The position numbers were made by a program, and so were the translations under genes. 64,000 nucleotides of DNA from CAG-873 sp910578365 (GTDB taxonomy: Bacteria; Bacteroidota; Bacteroidia; Bacteroidales; Muribaculaceae): NCBI GenBank assembly GCA_951635545.1, contig OX620685.1, forward strand, positions 1,860,001 through 1,924,000. Direction: 5' to 3'. The notes under the pieces are model-generated. The model was given only the letters and a program-made list of their open reading frames with translations, was not told the DNA's origin and did not search any database. This document shows, piece by piece, positions 33,409 to 42,142 of this stretch. How positions within the stretch are numbered: the first letter of the stretch is position 1; every line of letters starts with the position of its first letter.

Positions 33409-34318
33409 AAGTAAAGTTACTGAAATTTTTTGTATTGCAGATGATTTCTGCAAAGAATTTGAGGGTGAGATGGCAAAAAATGCACTTCCGTCCACAACTG
33501 ACACTCCAAAACGGAAAAGAAAGCGCATGATGTCGGATGCCGAGGTCATCACGATTCTGATCTGTTTCCACTTCAATTCGTACCGAAACTTCAAGCACTA
33601 TTATCTGGGATGTGTGCGCATTCACTGGAAGCATCTGTTTCCGCAGACATTCTCCTACAACCGCTTCGTGGAGGTCATGCCCCGATGTTTTGTGGCTATG
33701 ACCATGTTCCTGCGACTTGCATGTTTCGGAGAGTGCACGGGAATAAGTTTTGTGGACAGCACCTGCATTCCGGTCATTCATAACAAGCGCCAGTTCAACA
33801 TGAAAGTCTTCAAGGATATCGCGGCCAAGGGTAAGAGTACGATGGGATGGTATGTAGGCTTCAAGCTGCATCTGCTATGTAACGAAAAAGGGGAACTGAT
33901 CAACTTCGTATTGACACGTGCCAATGTGGACGACCGCAATGAGGCAGTCATCGACACACTGACTGACAGGGTATTTGGAAAACTATACGCTGACAAGGGA
34001 TATATATCGCAGTCTCTTTTCGGGCATCTTTGGGATGATGGCATACATATTGTGACAGGTCTTCGCTCGAACATGAAACAGCGTCTCATGCCGTTCTATG
34101 ACAGGATGATGCTTCGTAAAAGGAGCATCATCGAATCCATAAACGACATGCTGAAGAATGTGGCGCAGCTCGTCCACTCCCGCCATCGTAGTGTACACAA
34201 CTTCCTCATGAACCTGCTTGCGGCAATGGGGGCGTATTGTTTCTTCGCCACAAAGCCGGAAGTGAACTTCGACTTTGAGGTACCCGAGTCAAACGGGCAG
34301 CTTGTCCTCTGGGATTAA
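33398..34318 (+). CDS. IS982-family transposase (copy A)
   Basis: 306 residues from the ATG at 33398 (MITESKVTEIFCIADDFCKE), the start that lies just below the promoter; the frame is open further upstream through the promoter, which is not translated. DDE core: ISFVDSTCIPVIHNKRQF (first Asp), LYADKGYISQSLFG (second Asp), RSIIESINDMLKNVAQLVHS (Glu). Full length for IS982. Confidence 0.93.
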   Translation: MITESKVTEIFCIADDFCKEFEGEMAKNALPSTTDTPKRKRKRMMSDAEVITILICFHFNSYRNFKHYYLGCVRIHWKHLFPQTFSYNRFVEVMPRCFVAMTMFLRLACFGECTGISFVDSTCIPVIHNKRQFNMKVFKDIAAKGKSTMGWYVGFKLHLLCNEKGELINFVLTRANVDDRNEAVIDTLTDRVFGKLYADKGYISQSLFGHLWDDGIHIVTGLRSNMKQRLMPFYDRMMLRKRSIIESINDMLKNVAQLVHSRHRSVHNFLMNLLAAMGAYCFFATKPEVNFDFEVPESNGQLVLWD

Positions 34319-34597
34319 CAACACCAAACTGTACAAATAAATCAGGCGACCTTGAAAGGCCGCCCAATACTCTATGTTGTCTTTTGCTTGGTTGAAAATC
34401 ATAAAGTTCTTATCCCGAACTCGCGTAAGTAAGTTTTCGACAATTAAGCCGGATGCCCCCTTTTTCATTCTACACTTATCTCCAATAAAGAGAGATTCTT
34501 TTATTTGTCCTATAGTTTTCCCTTTTGCGTTGGTAATTATATTAAAAAGAGGATTAAGAACCTCGATGACTTTACTACTAATCATTTTTTACTATAG

Positions 34598-35748
34598 ACG
34601 CGAGTTCGGGATAAGAACTTTATGATTTTCAACCAAGCAAAAGACATAGAGTATTGGGCGGCCTTTCAAGGTCGCCTGATTTATTTGTACAGTTTGGTGT
34701 TGTTAATCCCAGAGGACAAGCTGCCCGTTTGACTCGGGTACCTCAAAGTCGAAGTTCACTTCCGGCTTTGTGGCGAAAAAACAATACGCCCCCATTGCCG
34801 CAAGCAGGTTCATGAGGAAGTTGTGTACACTACGATGGCGGGAGTGGACGAGCTGCGCCACATTCTTCAGCATGTCGTTTATGGATTCGATGATGCTCCT
34901 TTTACGAAGCATCATCCTGTCATAGAACGGCATGAGACGCTGTTTCATGTTCGAGCGAAGACCTGTCACAATATGTATTCCGTCATCCCAAAGATGTCCG
35001 AAAAGAGACTGCGATATATATCCCTTGTCGGCATAAAGTTTGCCGAACACCTTGTCTGTCAGCGTGTCAATCACATCCTCGTTGCGGTCATCCACATTGG
35101 CACGTGTCAATACGAAGTTGATCAGTTCCCCTTTTTCGTTACATAGCAGATGTAGCTTGAAGCCTACATACCATCCCATCGTACTCTTACCCTTGGCCGC
35201 GATATCCTTGAAGACTTTCATGTTGAACTGGCGCTTGTTGTGAATGACCGGAATGCAGGTGCTGTCCACAAAACTTATTCCCGTGCACTCTCCGAAACAT
35301 GCAAGTCGCAGGAACATGGTCATAGCCACAAAACATCGGGGCATGACCTCCACGAAGCGGTTGTAGGAGAATGTCTGCGGAAACAGATGCTTCCAGTGAA
35401 TGCGCACACATCCCAGATAATAGTGCTTGAAGTTTCGGTACGAATTGAAGTGGAAACAGATCAGAATCGTGATGACCTCGGCATCCGACATCATGCGCTT
35501 TCTTTTCCGTTTTGGAGTGTCAGTTGTGGACGGAAGTGCATTTTTTGCCATCTCACCCTCAAATTCTTTGCAGAAATCATCTGCAATACAAAAAATTTCA
35601 GTAACTTTACTTTCGGTAATCATGATACAGTATTTATTGTTTGTCACCTCTAAATTACTAAATATCAGCGAAATTACCAAAAGAATAGGCAACTTTTTCA
35701 AGCTGCCTATTCAACTTTTTTATAGCATTTCTTATCCCGAACTCGCGT
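34598..35748 (-). mobile_element. IS982-family element, copy B
   Basis: 1151 bp, same ends as copy A, target duplication TATAG (34593-34597, 35749-35753). It inserted 8 bases before the endonuclease start codon, in the ribosome-binding region. It is slightly diverged from A and C (a 3-base deletion near 34650 and a few substitutions). Together with copy A it makes an inverted pair with convergent transposases, 171 bases apart. Confidence 0.94.
34703..35623 (-). CDS. IS982-family transposase (copy B)
   Basis: 306 residues from the ATG at 35623, differing from copies A and C at only a few residues (RNEDVIDTLTDKVFG instead of RNEAVIDTLTDRVFG). All DDE blocks are intact. Promoter elements and the start-spanning repeat are conserved, so it could supply transposase to the other copies. 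Confidence 0.93.
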   Translation of the reverse strand: MITESKVTEIFCIADDFCKEFEGEMAKNALPSTTDTPKRKRKRMMSDAEVITILICFHFNSYRNFKHYYLGCVRIHWKHLFPQTFSYNRFVEVMPRCFVAMTMFLRLACFGECTGISFVDSTCIPVIHNKRQFNMKVFKDIAAKGKSTMGWYVGFKLHLLCNEKGELINFVLTRANVDDRNEDVIDTLTDKVFGKLYADKGYISQSLFGHLWDDGIHIVTGLRSNMKQRLMPFYDRMMLRKRSIIESINDMLKNVAQLVHSRHRSVHNFLMNLLAAMGAYCFFATKPEVNFDFEVPESNGQLVLWD

Positions 35749-35753
35749 TATAG

Positions 35754-35880
35754 ATATAAATTCTTGAATGTTTGTGTGGTTAATATACGCGAAAGCCTCT
35801 TCAAGCTGTTGCGTGGTGATTCCCAGCCGATGCCGTCTGTAATATGAAGCCTGAAAATCTGTCTTACATGGCTTTAGATG
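35754..35880 (-). other. Short open frame between the adenine methylase and the endonuclease
   Basis: After a TAA at 35881-35883 a minus-strand frame runs LKPCKTDFQASYYRRHRLGI then TTQQLEEAFAYINHTNIQEF and stops, once IS982 copy B is removed, in VKND with TAG inside ATGATTAG, i.e. overlapping the endonuclease ATG. It has no ATG, GTG or TTG start. It could be a remnant of a small gene, a frameshifted tail of the methylase, or chance. Confidence 0.35.
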
Positions 35881-36821
35881 TTAAAGATATTGGAGTGTTC
35901 GCCCTGATAATTAGCGTAGTTCCTAATCAGTAATTCTGTTAAAGTTCCGCGTTTGGTCGCATTGGCATTGATACACCTCTTGGCATATACTCTCTCAATG
36001 AAGAAATCTTCATATAATCTGTCAAAGAAGTCATCTTCCGCATTGCGGCCTTTGCAGTCCGAATTACTCAGCATAGCGAAACACCCTCCGGCTGAGAGGT
36101 CAGAGTAAAAATCCTTCAGGCGGATTTGCTCGTTATCGTCAAACGATTCTTTTACATAAGAATTGAAGCTTGATGTGGCATCAAGAGGACGATAAGGCGG
36201 ATCAAAATAAAAGAATGTATATCCTTGAACATGTTCCGCAGTATGCGAGAAATCGCCATTCAACAGTTCAACTTTTTGTAAGAGTTCGCTATCAGCGAGA
36301 ATCAACTCCTTATCACAGATTGTCGGATTGGCATATCTTCCAAACGGAACGTTAAATTCACCTTTGGAGTTCTCACGATATAGACCGTTAAAACATGTAC
36401 GATTCAGGAATATCATATAGGCAGCTTTCTCAATATCAGTCAGCGGCGATTGGTTAAATCGCCTTCTTATATCGAGGTAGAATTCTTTCTGCCTATCGTA
36501 AGCTTCCAATGCCTTAAATGTGTACTGGAGCTCATTTAAGATATCGATTAATGAAAAGGGTTCGTCCCGAATGATGGTATAAGTCTTTATAAGATGTGGG
36601 TTAATGTCATTGGCAATAGCATTTTTGATATTGGGATACTTCTGGAGCATGAAAAAAAGCATAGCGCCTCCACCCACAAACGGCTCGATGTAGGTTACAT
36701 TATCCTCTTCTCGAAATGTATCGGGCAAGAATGAGTCAATGGTTGGAAGCAATTGAGTCTTGCCTCCAGCCCATTTCAGAAAAGGCTTAGCCTTTGTTTT
36801 TGTCTTAGTTTGTATTATCAT
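35874..36821 (-). CDS. Dam/M.DpnII-type DNA adenine methyltransferase (alpha class)
   Basis: 315 residues. The SAM motif comes first (KPFLKWAGGKTQLLPTIDSF near 12-31), then YIEPFVGGGAMLF, and the catalytic TFFYFDPPYRPL near 206-217, the alpha-class order of Dam and M.DpnII, which methylate adenine in GATC. It starts 5 bases after the aroB stop, so it probably shares the aroB transcript. With the DpnA-type gene and the MutH-like endonuclease it forms a GATC-type restriction-modification set; the open methylase genes should still protect or mark the chromosome. Confidence 0.93.
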   Translation of the reverse strand: MIIQTKTKTKAKPFLKWAGGKTQLLPTIDSFLPDTFREEDNVTYIEPFVGGGAMLFFMLQKYPNIKNAIANDINPHLIKTYTIIRDEPFSLIDILNELQYTFKALEAYDRQKEFYLDIRRRFNQSPLTDIEKAAYMIFLNRTCFNGLYRENSKGEFNVPFGRYANPTICDKELILADSELLQKVELLNGDFSHTAEHVQGYTFFYFDPPYRPLDATSSFNSYVKESFDDNEQIRLKDFYSDLSAGGCFAMLSNSDCKGRNAEDDFFDRLYEDFFIERVYAKRCINANATKRGTLTELLIRNYANYQGEHSNIFNI

Positions 36822-36826
36822 TCTAT

Positions 36827-37897
36827 TTATATATGCATCAGATCGCGGTAGATGTCAAGGGCGGCTTCGATTTTGTCGTCGGACACCACACAGCCGCATA
36901 TAGGCCGGCCTATGTCTTTGAGCAGCGTAAAGCTGATGGAGTCGGGCGATGGATTCTTTTTGTCGTGGCGCATGAAGTCAATCAGCTCGGGATATTCCTT
37001 GCAGGTAATGCTGTAGGGCCCGTAGTTCTTCAGCACATAGTCGGATATGCGGTGCAGTATTTCGGAGGGAAAGCCCAGCTCCATGTGCGACAGTACCATA
37101 CTGATTACAAGGCCCCAGGCCACGGCATAGCCGTGAGGTACAGGCGACTGGTATTTGTAGGCAAGCGACTCTATGGCGTGGCCTGCAGTGTGGCCCAGGT
37201 TGAGGGCCCGGCGCAGGCCTTTCTCGGTAGGATCTCCGGATACAATGCTCTCTTTTACCGACACCGACTCGCGCAGCAGGCCAAGGAGTGCTTCGGAGTC
37301 GAACACCGGATAGACTACCGAGTAGTTGAGCAGGCGGTCGAGAGAGTGCTTGTCCTGCAGCATGGCATGCTTAATCATCTCGGCGTAGCCCGAGAGGAGT
37401 TGCTGCTGCGGCAGGGTGTTGAAGAAGCAGGTCGATATTATTACGGCATCGGCGTTTGCGAATGCGCCTATTTCATTTTTCAGGCCATTGAAATTCACGC
37501 CGGTCTTGCCGCCTACGGCCGCGTCGACGGCGCCCAGCAGGGTAGTGGGGATATTGATGAAGCGTATGCCGCGTTTGAATGTGGCGGCTCCGAAACCGCC
37601 AAGGTCGGTCACCACGCCGCCGCCTATATTTATAAGTACCGAACGGCGGGTGGCTCCGAGGTCTGACAGACTTTTCCACAGACATGCCAGAGCTTCGATG
37701 TTTTTGTTGGCATCGCCGGATTTGGTGCTGATTAACTTGGCGCCGGCTATTGCCTGCGACTGTGCCTGCAGGGCAGGCAATACAAACGACCGGGTGTTGA
37801 CATCGCAAAGTACAAACACCGCAGGAGTACCCATGGCTTCGACAAGTTCGTCGACAGCCTCGCTCACGTGGTTGGTGAAAATCAGTTTCTGTTCCAT
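36827..37897 (-). CDS. aroB: 3-dehydroquinate synthase
   Basis: 356 residues from the ATG at 37897 (MEQKLIFTNHVSEAVDELVE); 21 further upstream codons lack homology. Converts DAHP to 3-dehydroquinate in the shikimate pathway. NAD-binding and metal-site blocks are visible: INIGGGVVTDLGGFGAATFK near 82-101, RGIRFINIPTTLLGAVDAAV followed by GGKTGVN, EMIKHAML (Zn ligand Glu) and LNLGHTAGHAIE (Zn ligand His). Confidence 0.95.
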   Translation of the reverse strand: MEQKLIFTNHVSEAVDELVEAMGTPAVFVLCDVNTRSFVLPALQAQSQAIAGAKLISTKSGDANKNIEALACLWKSLSDLGATRRSVLINIGGGVVTDLGGFGAATFKRGIRFINIPTTLLGAVDAAVGGKTGVNFNGLKNEIGAFANADAVIISTCFFNTLPQQQLLSGYAEMIKHAMLQDKHSLDRLLNYSVVYPVFDSEALLGLLRESVSVKESIVSGDPTEKGLRRALNLGHTAGHAIESLAYKYQSPVPHGYAVAWGLVISMVLSHMELGFPSEILHRISDYVLKNYGPYSITCKEYPELIDFMRHDKKNPSPDSISFTLLKDIGRPICGCVVSDDKIEAALDIYRDLMHI

Positions 37898-37917
37898 ATA
37901 GTGCTTGTAACAATAAA

Positions 37918-38649
37918 CTACATTGCTAAGTTTAGAACTTCGGCGATTGCGTCGGCACATTGGGGCATTGAATTGAACACGATGTCGGCTCCGGCATCGA
38001 CGAGCGATTGCGGGGGGATAGGACCTGTGACGATGCCTATTGTGAGGGCTCCGGCATTGCAGGCCGATTGTACGCCCAACGGCGCGTTGTCGAAGGCTAT
38101 GGTCTGGCGGGGCAATACCGATGCCATTTCCATGCCTTTGAGGTATGGCTCGGGGTCCGGTTTGCCGCGGCTGACATTATATGCGGTAACACGTCGGTTT
38201 TGAGGAAAGGCACCGGGAAAGTCTGCTTCGAGCCGCTCCAGCAGCGAGCCCTGGCCGGAGCCGGTTACGAGCACAGTGGTGAGTCCGGCGTTGCGCACGG
38301 CTTTTACCAGCTTCTGAGCGCCCGGCATCAGTGTCACCGGCGGCATGGAGGTGAAAAGTTCGGCCTTGCGGCGGTATAGCCGTCGGCAGTCCTCGTCGGA
38401 TAACTCTTGGCTCAGATGGCGCATGAATAATTGACGCACTGTGTCGGTGCCGGTGCGTCCTTCGGCCAGAAGCAGTTCGGCAGGCTCAACTTCGATGCCG
38501 GCCTCGCGCAGCATCTGTTGCCATGCCTTTACATGGTTTGGCATTGAATCATACAGAGTGCCGTCCATATCGAACAGGGCCGCACGTGGTGTGGCGCTTT
38601 CGTGGCAGCGTTGCATATAATTTGATAAGGCTATGCTGTACTGAGTCAT
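37918..38649 (-). CDS. HAD-family hydrolase (phosphoglycolate/beta-phosphoglucomutase-like)
   Basis: 243 residues. The HAD signature ALFDMDGTLYDSMPNHVKAW lies near 24-43 with nucleophile and acid-base Asp; motif II is TVLVTGSGQG near 134-143, motif III is Lys in SRGKPDPEPYLKG, and motif IV is IAFDNAPLGVQSACNAG. The cap is of the small helical type seen in beta-phosphoglucomutases and sugar-phosphate phosphatases. Substrate unknown. Starts at 38649 or 38616 both overlap the AsmA-like 3' end (101 or 68 bases). It lies 20 bases before aroB. Confidence 0.88.
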   Translation of the reverse strand: MTQYSIALSNYMQRCHESATPRAALFDMDGTLYDSMPNHVKAWQQMLREAGIEVEPAELLLAEGRTGTDTVRQLFMRHLSQELSDEDCRRLYRRKAELFTSMPPVTLMPGAQKLVKAVRNAGLTTVLVTGSGQGSLLERLEADFPGAFPQNRRVTAYNVSRGKPDPEPYLKGMEMASVLPRQTIAFDNAPLGVQSACNAGALTIGIVTGPIPPQSLVDAGADIVFNSMPQCADAIAEVLNLAM

Positions 38650-41600
38650 AAGGCAATGTTATGAAGGCTTTACTTTTGTCGGTTTTATTTTTTCTCTTTT
38701 TTCCGTTTTTTTCAGTGGAGTCGCTGTCGGCAGGGTCGATGAATCCCGGAGGTGCCGGAATCAGCCCTTCTTTAATCAGGCGCAACGAGTCGGCCCGTGT
38801 CAGGGTGTCGGTGCTGAGGTCGATGTCTGCAGCCGTAGGCCTGGCATTGATTCGCAGACGGCTGAAGCGCGAGTTGTCAACACCACGTCGGAATACGTTC
38901 TCAATCTGTCGTATAAGGTTTACACGTGTGGTATCAGTAATGGCCACACGGTCGATGGCCTGTTTTTCGTTGAACTTGGCGCCGCCCATACGCACCTTGT
39001 AGTTGTCGGGATTGCCCTTGACGTTGATTCCGAACTTGAACGGCAGCGGCGACTTCAGTACCGCTATGTGGTAGTTGAAGTTCATGTCCAGATCGTTATA
39101 ACCTTGTACGCCAAGTCGGTAGCGGTCGATATCGAATACAAATGGATATATCTCCATCAGCGATGAGTCCACCACCATCTCTACCGACATGTGTTTTATG
39201 ATATTGTCTTGTTTGTCTTTGAACATCAGCCATTTGCCTATGGTTCGATAGGTGTCGGGGTCAATCAGCTGCAGTGAGTCGCCGGTGATGTTCACGGCGG
39301 CGTGCAGCGAGGGCATATCGAAGTCCATGTTCTGGCGCAGTTTCACGGTAGCGGCAATGTCAGCGTCGATAATGCCGTCGAAGTCGCGTATAAGAGGCAT
39401 TACCGAGTCGATGGCCGGTACCATGTTGAGGAAACCGTGTATGTCGAAGCGTTTTACATCGAGCCCGAACCCGAAGCCGAGGTCATTTACCGTCGGAGCC
39501 TGGTATAGTGCTGACAGGGCAACCGAACCAACATCGCTCGATGCCTTGAGGTTGTGCAGGTTGAGAGCGCCGCCGTACACCAGCGCCGTTCCGCTGAGGT
39601 CGTGCAGAACAAGGTCGGAGTACAGTATATTGTTGGCCTTGACGTTGATTACAGCCTCTATGTTGCGTGGTATCAGCAGCGGAGCCATAGAGTCGGCGGT
39701 GCCTGCCACGTAGCGGTCTATTTCTTTGTCGAGGCTGTCGTCGTTGTCGAATTTGTTGAGGTCGAGTGTCTGATTGTCTTTGTTCTTGGAGTATGCGGCG
39801 CCACGGAAGGTCAGGTCGGCCAGCTGGTTTATGTCAATCGTGTCGGATATAAGGTCGAAATTGGCCTTTACCGATTGTCGGTAGTTGCGCGATGTAAGGC
39901 CGCGGCGCAGATTCGAAATCCGGCCGCTGAGCAGAAAGTCGCTGTGTCCCACCTTATACTCTACGTTGTTGAGCGTTATGGAGTCGTTGTTGAATTTTAT
40001 GTTGAAGTTGCGAATGCGGTTGCGCATGGGGAAGTAAGGTGTAAACATGCTTACGCGGTTCGACAGCACGTGTCCGCTCACACGCCAGCCGAGCAGCATG
40101 CTACGCAGCTGTTTCGATGTCCCCCAGTCGATTATCTCGCTGTCGTTCTCGGTAAGTTGGGCATGTACCCGGGGCATGGCGCCGCGTTTTTTACGGTACT
40201 TCTCCAGGGCCAAGGCGTACACCGAGTCGAGCGGCAGCTCAGGACGGCTAATCTTTATCGAGTCGGCCACTTTCTGCAGTTCGGCGGGGGCTTTGCGTTT
40301 GGGCAGCTTTGTGGCTGAGAAGTTCACATCGGCATCGGTCAGCATAAGGCGTGTGCTCGGGTCGCCGGTGGCCAGGCGCGCAATGTCGAGGTTGAAGTCG
40401 AACTGCGGACGGTGCAGGTCGCCGTCGGCGCCTCGCATGGTTACCAGTCCGTCGATATTGCGCGCACGCACCATTATGGAGTCGCTCAGCAGGCGGAAGT
40501 TGAACGTGGCTGCCTTGAGGGTGCCTCCTACCGGTATGAGGGCTGTCGTATCGGCCTGGGCACGGCGGTTTTCGGTGCCGACGGCCAGATGGAAGTCGGT
40601 GGCCTTGAATGAGTACTGTGTGTGCAGTACGTTCACTGAGTCGAGGTCGATTACGGCATGCAGCAGTTTTACGCGCTGCTGTTTGTCGTTGTGTATTGTT
40701 TCGTCGTTTCCGAAGTGGATTCTGGCACTGTGTATGTAGGCCATGTTGGCGGTGTCGGAGCTTAGCCAGTAGAGGTCGCGGCCATTGAGGGTGCCGGCCA
40801 CCGCCAGGCGGTAATAGCTGCCGGGGCGGAACATTGAGGGCCGGCCGGTAAAGCGCAGGCTGGCATCGATAATGCCGCTGGCATATCCCTGCAGGGCATT
40901 GGTGAGAGAGTGGGGCAGGCGGCGGATGTCGACTTGTCCGTCGAAGGTGCAGTCAATCAGCGGGTCTGTCAGCAGGTTCGAGGCTGAGCCGCTGAGGCGG
41001 AAGTCGGTCGACGGCCCTGAAATGGCGAGAGATTTCAGAGTCACGTCGGCCAGGTCGAGATTGTTGCCCCGGCAGACTGCGGTGATGTCGGCGGTGAATT
41101 TACGGAATGTTGTTCCGGCGTAAGTGACAGTCGACTCCGGAATGAGCATGTTGACGGTAGCGTGCGGAATCTCGCCCGAGGTGGTGTTATACGGTTTGTC
41201 GAGTATGACTTCGATTTCGGGCTGTGCGGTGGTGCTGAAACCTTTGGGCAGATTCCATTCCTTTACAGTTTCCTGTGGCAGCATTTGCAGGAAGTCGCCC
41301 AGTGGCAGAGGTTTCAGTTTTAGCTTCAGGTCGTTTATATACAGGTTGTCGGAGAAGTCCAGATGAGTGTCGAAACTGCCACCGAGCAGTGATATGTCAA
41401 AATCGAAATTCTCCAGGCCCAGCAGTTGTGGTGACTCCGCATCCCATATCACGTCACCGCTGATGTTGAAGGGTATGTTGCGCAGCAGCTCTATGTCAAG
41501 GCCTTCGAGTGGCACAGCGCCGCGGAAATCGCAGGTATAGCGCGGATTGTTCTCGCCCTCGATAAGCACCGAGTTCAGATTCAGCTCCATTTCCGAACCG

Positions 41601-42142
41601 TCGGCGTGGTTGTAGTATCGGATTGGCGCCGGGTCGACAATCGCAAAGCGTCGGATTGAAATCTTGGGTAGCGGGCCTGATGGCTCGTCGCTGTCCGATG
41701 TAGGCACGATGTTGAAGTTGTTGAGTTGCTCGCTTACGACCACAAGGTTGATTCCCGGCGAGGTAAAGGTGATGTTGCCCAGCTCTATTTCGTTGTTGAG
41801 CAGTTTGCTGATGTTGATGCCGCCTTTGAGCTGCTTCAATGTCAGCAGCGTGTCGGCGTATAGCGGCAGGGCAGCTCGTGTGCTGTCGGATATTTGTCGT
41901 AAGTCGCGGGCTACCACCGCAAGGTCGTCGAGCTGTATTTCCAAAAATGGAAACGAGCCGCTGAGGCTGAGTTCGGCATATCCGAGCGATACATCGGCGT
42001 TGAGGTATTTGTTTGCGGCGGCCTGGGCCAGAGGTGTCAGTCGTTGTGGATGCAGCAGGCGAACTGCCACAATCATTGAGCCTGTTATCAGCAGAAACAG
42101 AGCCAGTATCGTCCAGCCAAGTATTTTAATCAGTCGTATCAT
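38549..42142 (-). CDS. Giant AsmA-family (bridge-like) envelope protein
   Basis: 1197 residues with one N-terminal membrane helix (about 8-28, ILGWTILALFLLITGSMIVA), then a long repetitive beta-rich body and an AsmA-type C-terminal part (LRQNMDFDMPSLHAAVNITG near 975, the LKSPLPFKFGINVKGNPDNY block). A basic Lys-rich stretch (KNGKKRKNKTDKSK) follows near 1140. Such proteins span the periplasm as lipid-transfer bridges (TamB/YhdP/AsmA superfamily); phospholipid transfer is established for relatives and inferred here. The start overlaps the dtd stop (ATGA). The last ~34 residues run inside the HAD gene in another frame and look non-conserved. Confidence 0.88.
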   Translation of the reverse strand: MIRLIKILGWTILALFLLITGSMIVAVRLLHPQRLTPLAQAAANKYLNADVSLGYAELSLSGSFPFLEIQLDDLAVVARDLRQISDSTRAALPLYADTLLTLKQLKGGINISKLLNNEIELGNITFTSPGINLVVVSEQLNNFNIVPTSDSDEPSGPLPKISIRRFAIVDPAPIRYYNHADGSEMELNLNSVLIEGENNPRYTCDFRGAVPLEGLDIELLRNIPFNISGDVIWDAESPQLLGLENFDFDISLLGGSFDTHLDFSDNLYINDLKLKLKPLPLGDFLQMLPQETVKEWNLPKGFSTTAQPEIEVILDKPYNTTSGEIPHATVNMLIPESTVTYAGTTFRKFTADITAVCRGNNLDLADVTLKSLAISGPSTDFRLSGSASNLLTDPLIDCTFDGQVDIRRLPHSLTNALQGYASGIIDASLRFTGRPSMFRPGSYYRLAVAGTLNGRDLYWLSSDTANMAYIHSARIHFGNDETIHNDKQQRVKLLHAVIDLDSVNVLHTQYSFKATDFHLAVGTENRRAQADTTALIPVGGTLKAATFNFRLLSDSIMVRARNIDGLVTMRGADGDLHRPQFDFNLDIARLATGDPSTRLMLTDADVNFSATKLPKRKAPAELQKVADSIKISRPELPLDSVYALALEKYRKKRGAMPRVHAQLTENDSEIIDWGTSKQLRSMLLGWRVSGHVLSNRVSMFTPYFPMRNRIRNFNIKFNNDSITLNNVEYKVGHSDFLLSGRISNLRRGLTSRNYRQSVKANFDLISDTIDINQLADLTFRGAAYSKNKDNQTLDLNKFDNDDSLDKEIDRYVAGTADSMAPLLIPRNIEAVINVKANNILYSDLVLHDLSGTALVYGGALNLHNLKASSDVGSVALSALYQAPTVNDLGFGFGLDVKRFDIHGFLNMVPAIDSVMPLIRDFDGIIDADIAATVKLRQNMDFDMPSLHAAVNITGDSLQLIDPDTYRTIGKWLMFKDKQDNIIKHMSVEMVVDSSLMEIYPFVFDIDRYRLGVQGYNDLDMNFNYHIAVLKSPLPFKFGINVKGNPDNYKVRMGGAKFNEKQAIDRVAITDTTRVNLIRQIENVFRRGVDNSRFSRLRINARPTAADIDLSTDTLTRADSLRLIKEGLIPAPPGFIDPADSDSTEKNGKKRKNKTDKSKAFITLPYDSVQHSLIKLYATLPRKRHTTCGPVRYGRHSV

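Larger units (their letters stand above)
33273..34426 (+). mobile_element. IS982-family element, copy A
   Basis: 1154 bp, ends ACGCGAGTTCGGGATAAG and CTTATCCCGAACTCGCGT, with a 5-bp target duplication AAGTA. The transposase runs on the plus strand, antisense to the disrupted endonuclease. Its protein is identical to copy C. A hairpin GAATCGGCA/TGCCGATTC (33309-33317, 33330-33338) sits between the left end and the transposase promoter. Confidence 0.94.
32725..34585 (-). pseudogene. MutH/Sau3AI-like GATC restriction endonuclease gene interrupted by IS982
   Basis: The N-terminal part (34585-34427, MISSKVIEVLNPLFNIITNA...) and C-terminal part (33272-32725) flank IS982 copy A. Removing the element and one 5-bp duplication (33268-33272 = 34427-34431, AAGTA) gives an exact 233-codon protein reading GLIVENLLGIENNNRDEADL across the junction. 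That region plus PQIGCEIKILPLQK is the D...E-x-K catalytic core of MutH/Sau3AI enzymes, and INYCEVAKETWETAKIRSKI matches the following conserved block. Size equals single-domain MutH. The fragment left now has lost the N-terminal DNA-binding and activation residues, so restriction should be off. Confidence 0.88.

Noticed and set aside
33273..33594. Apparent 289-residue fusion of IS982 antisense sequence to the endonuclease C-terminus
   Set aside because: The first ~110 residues are IS982 antisense; only residues after the IS edge belong to the endonuclease.
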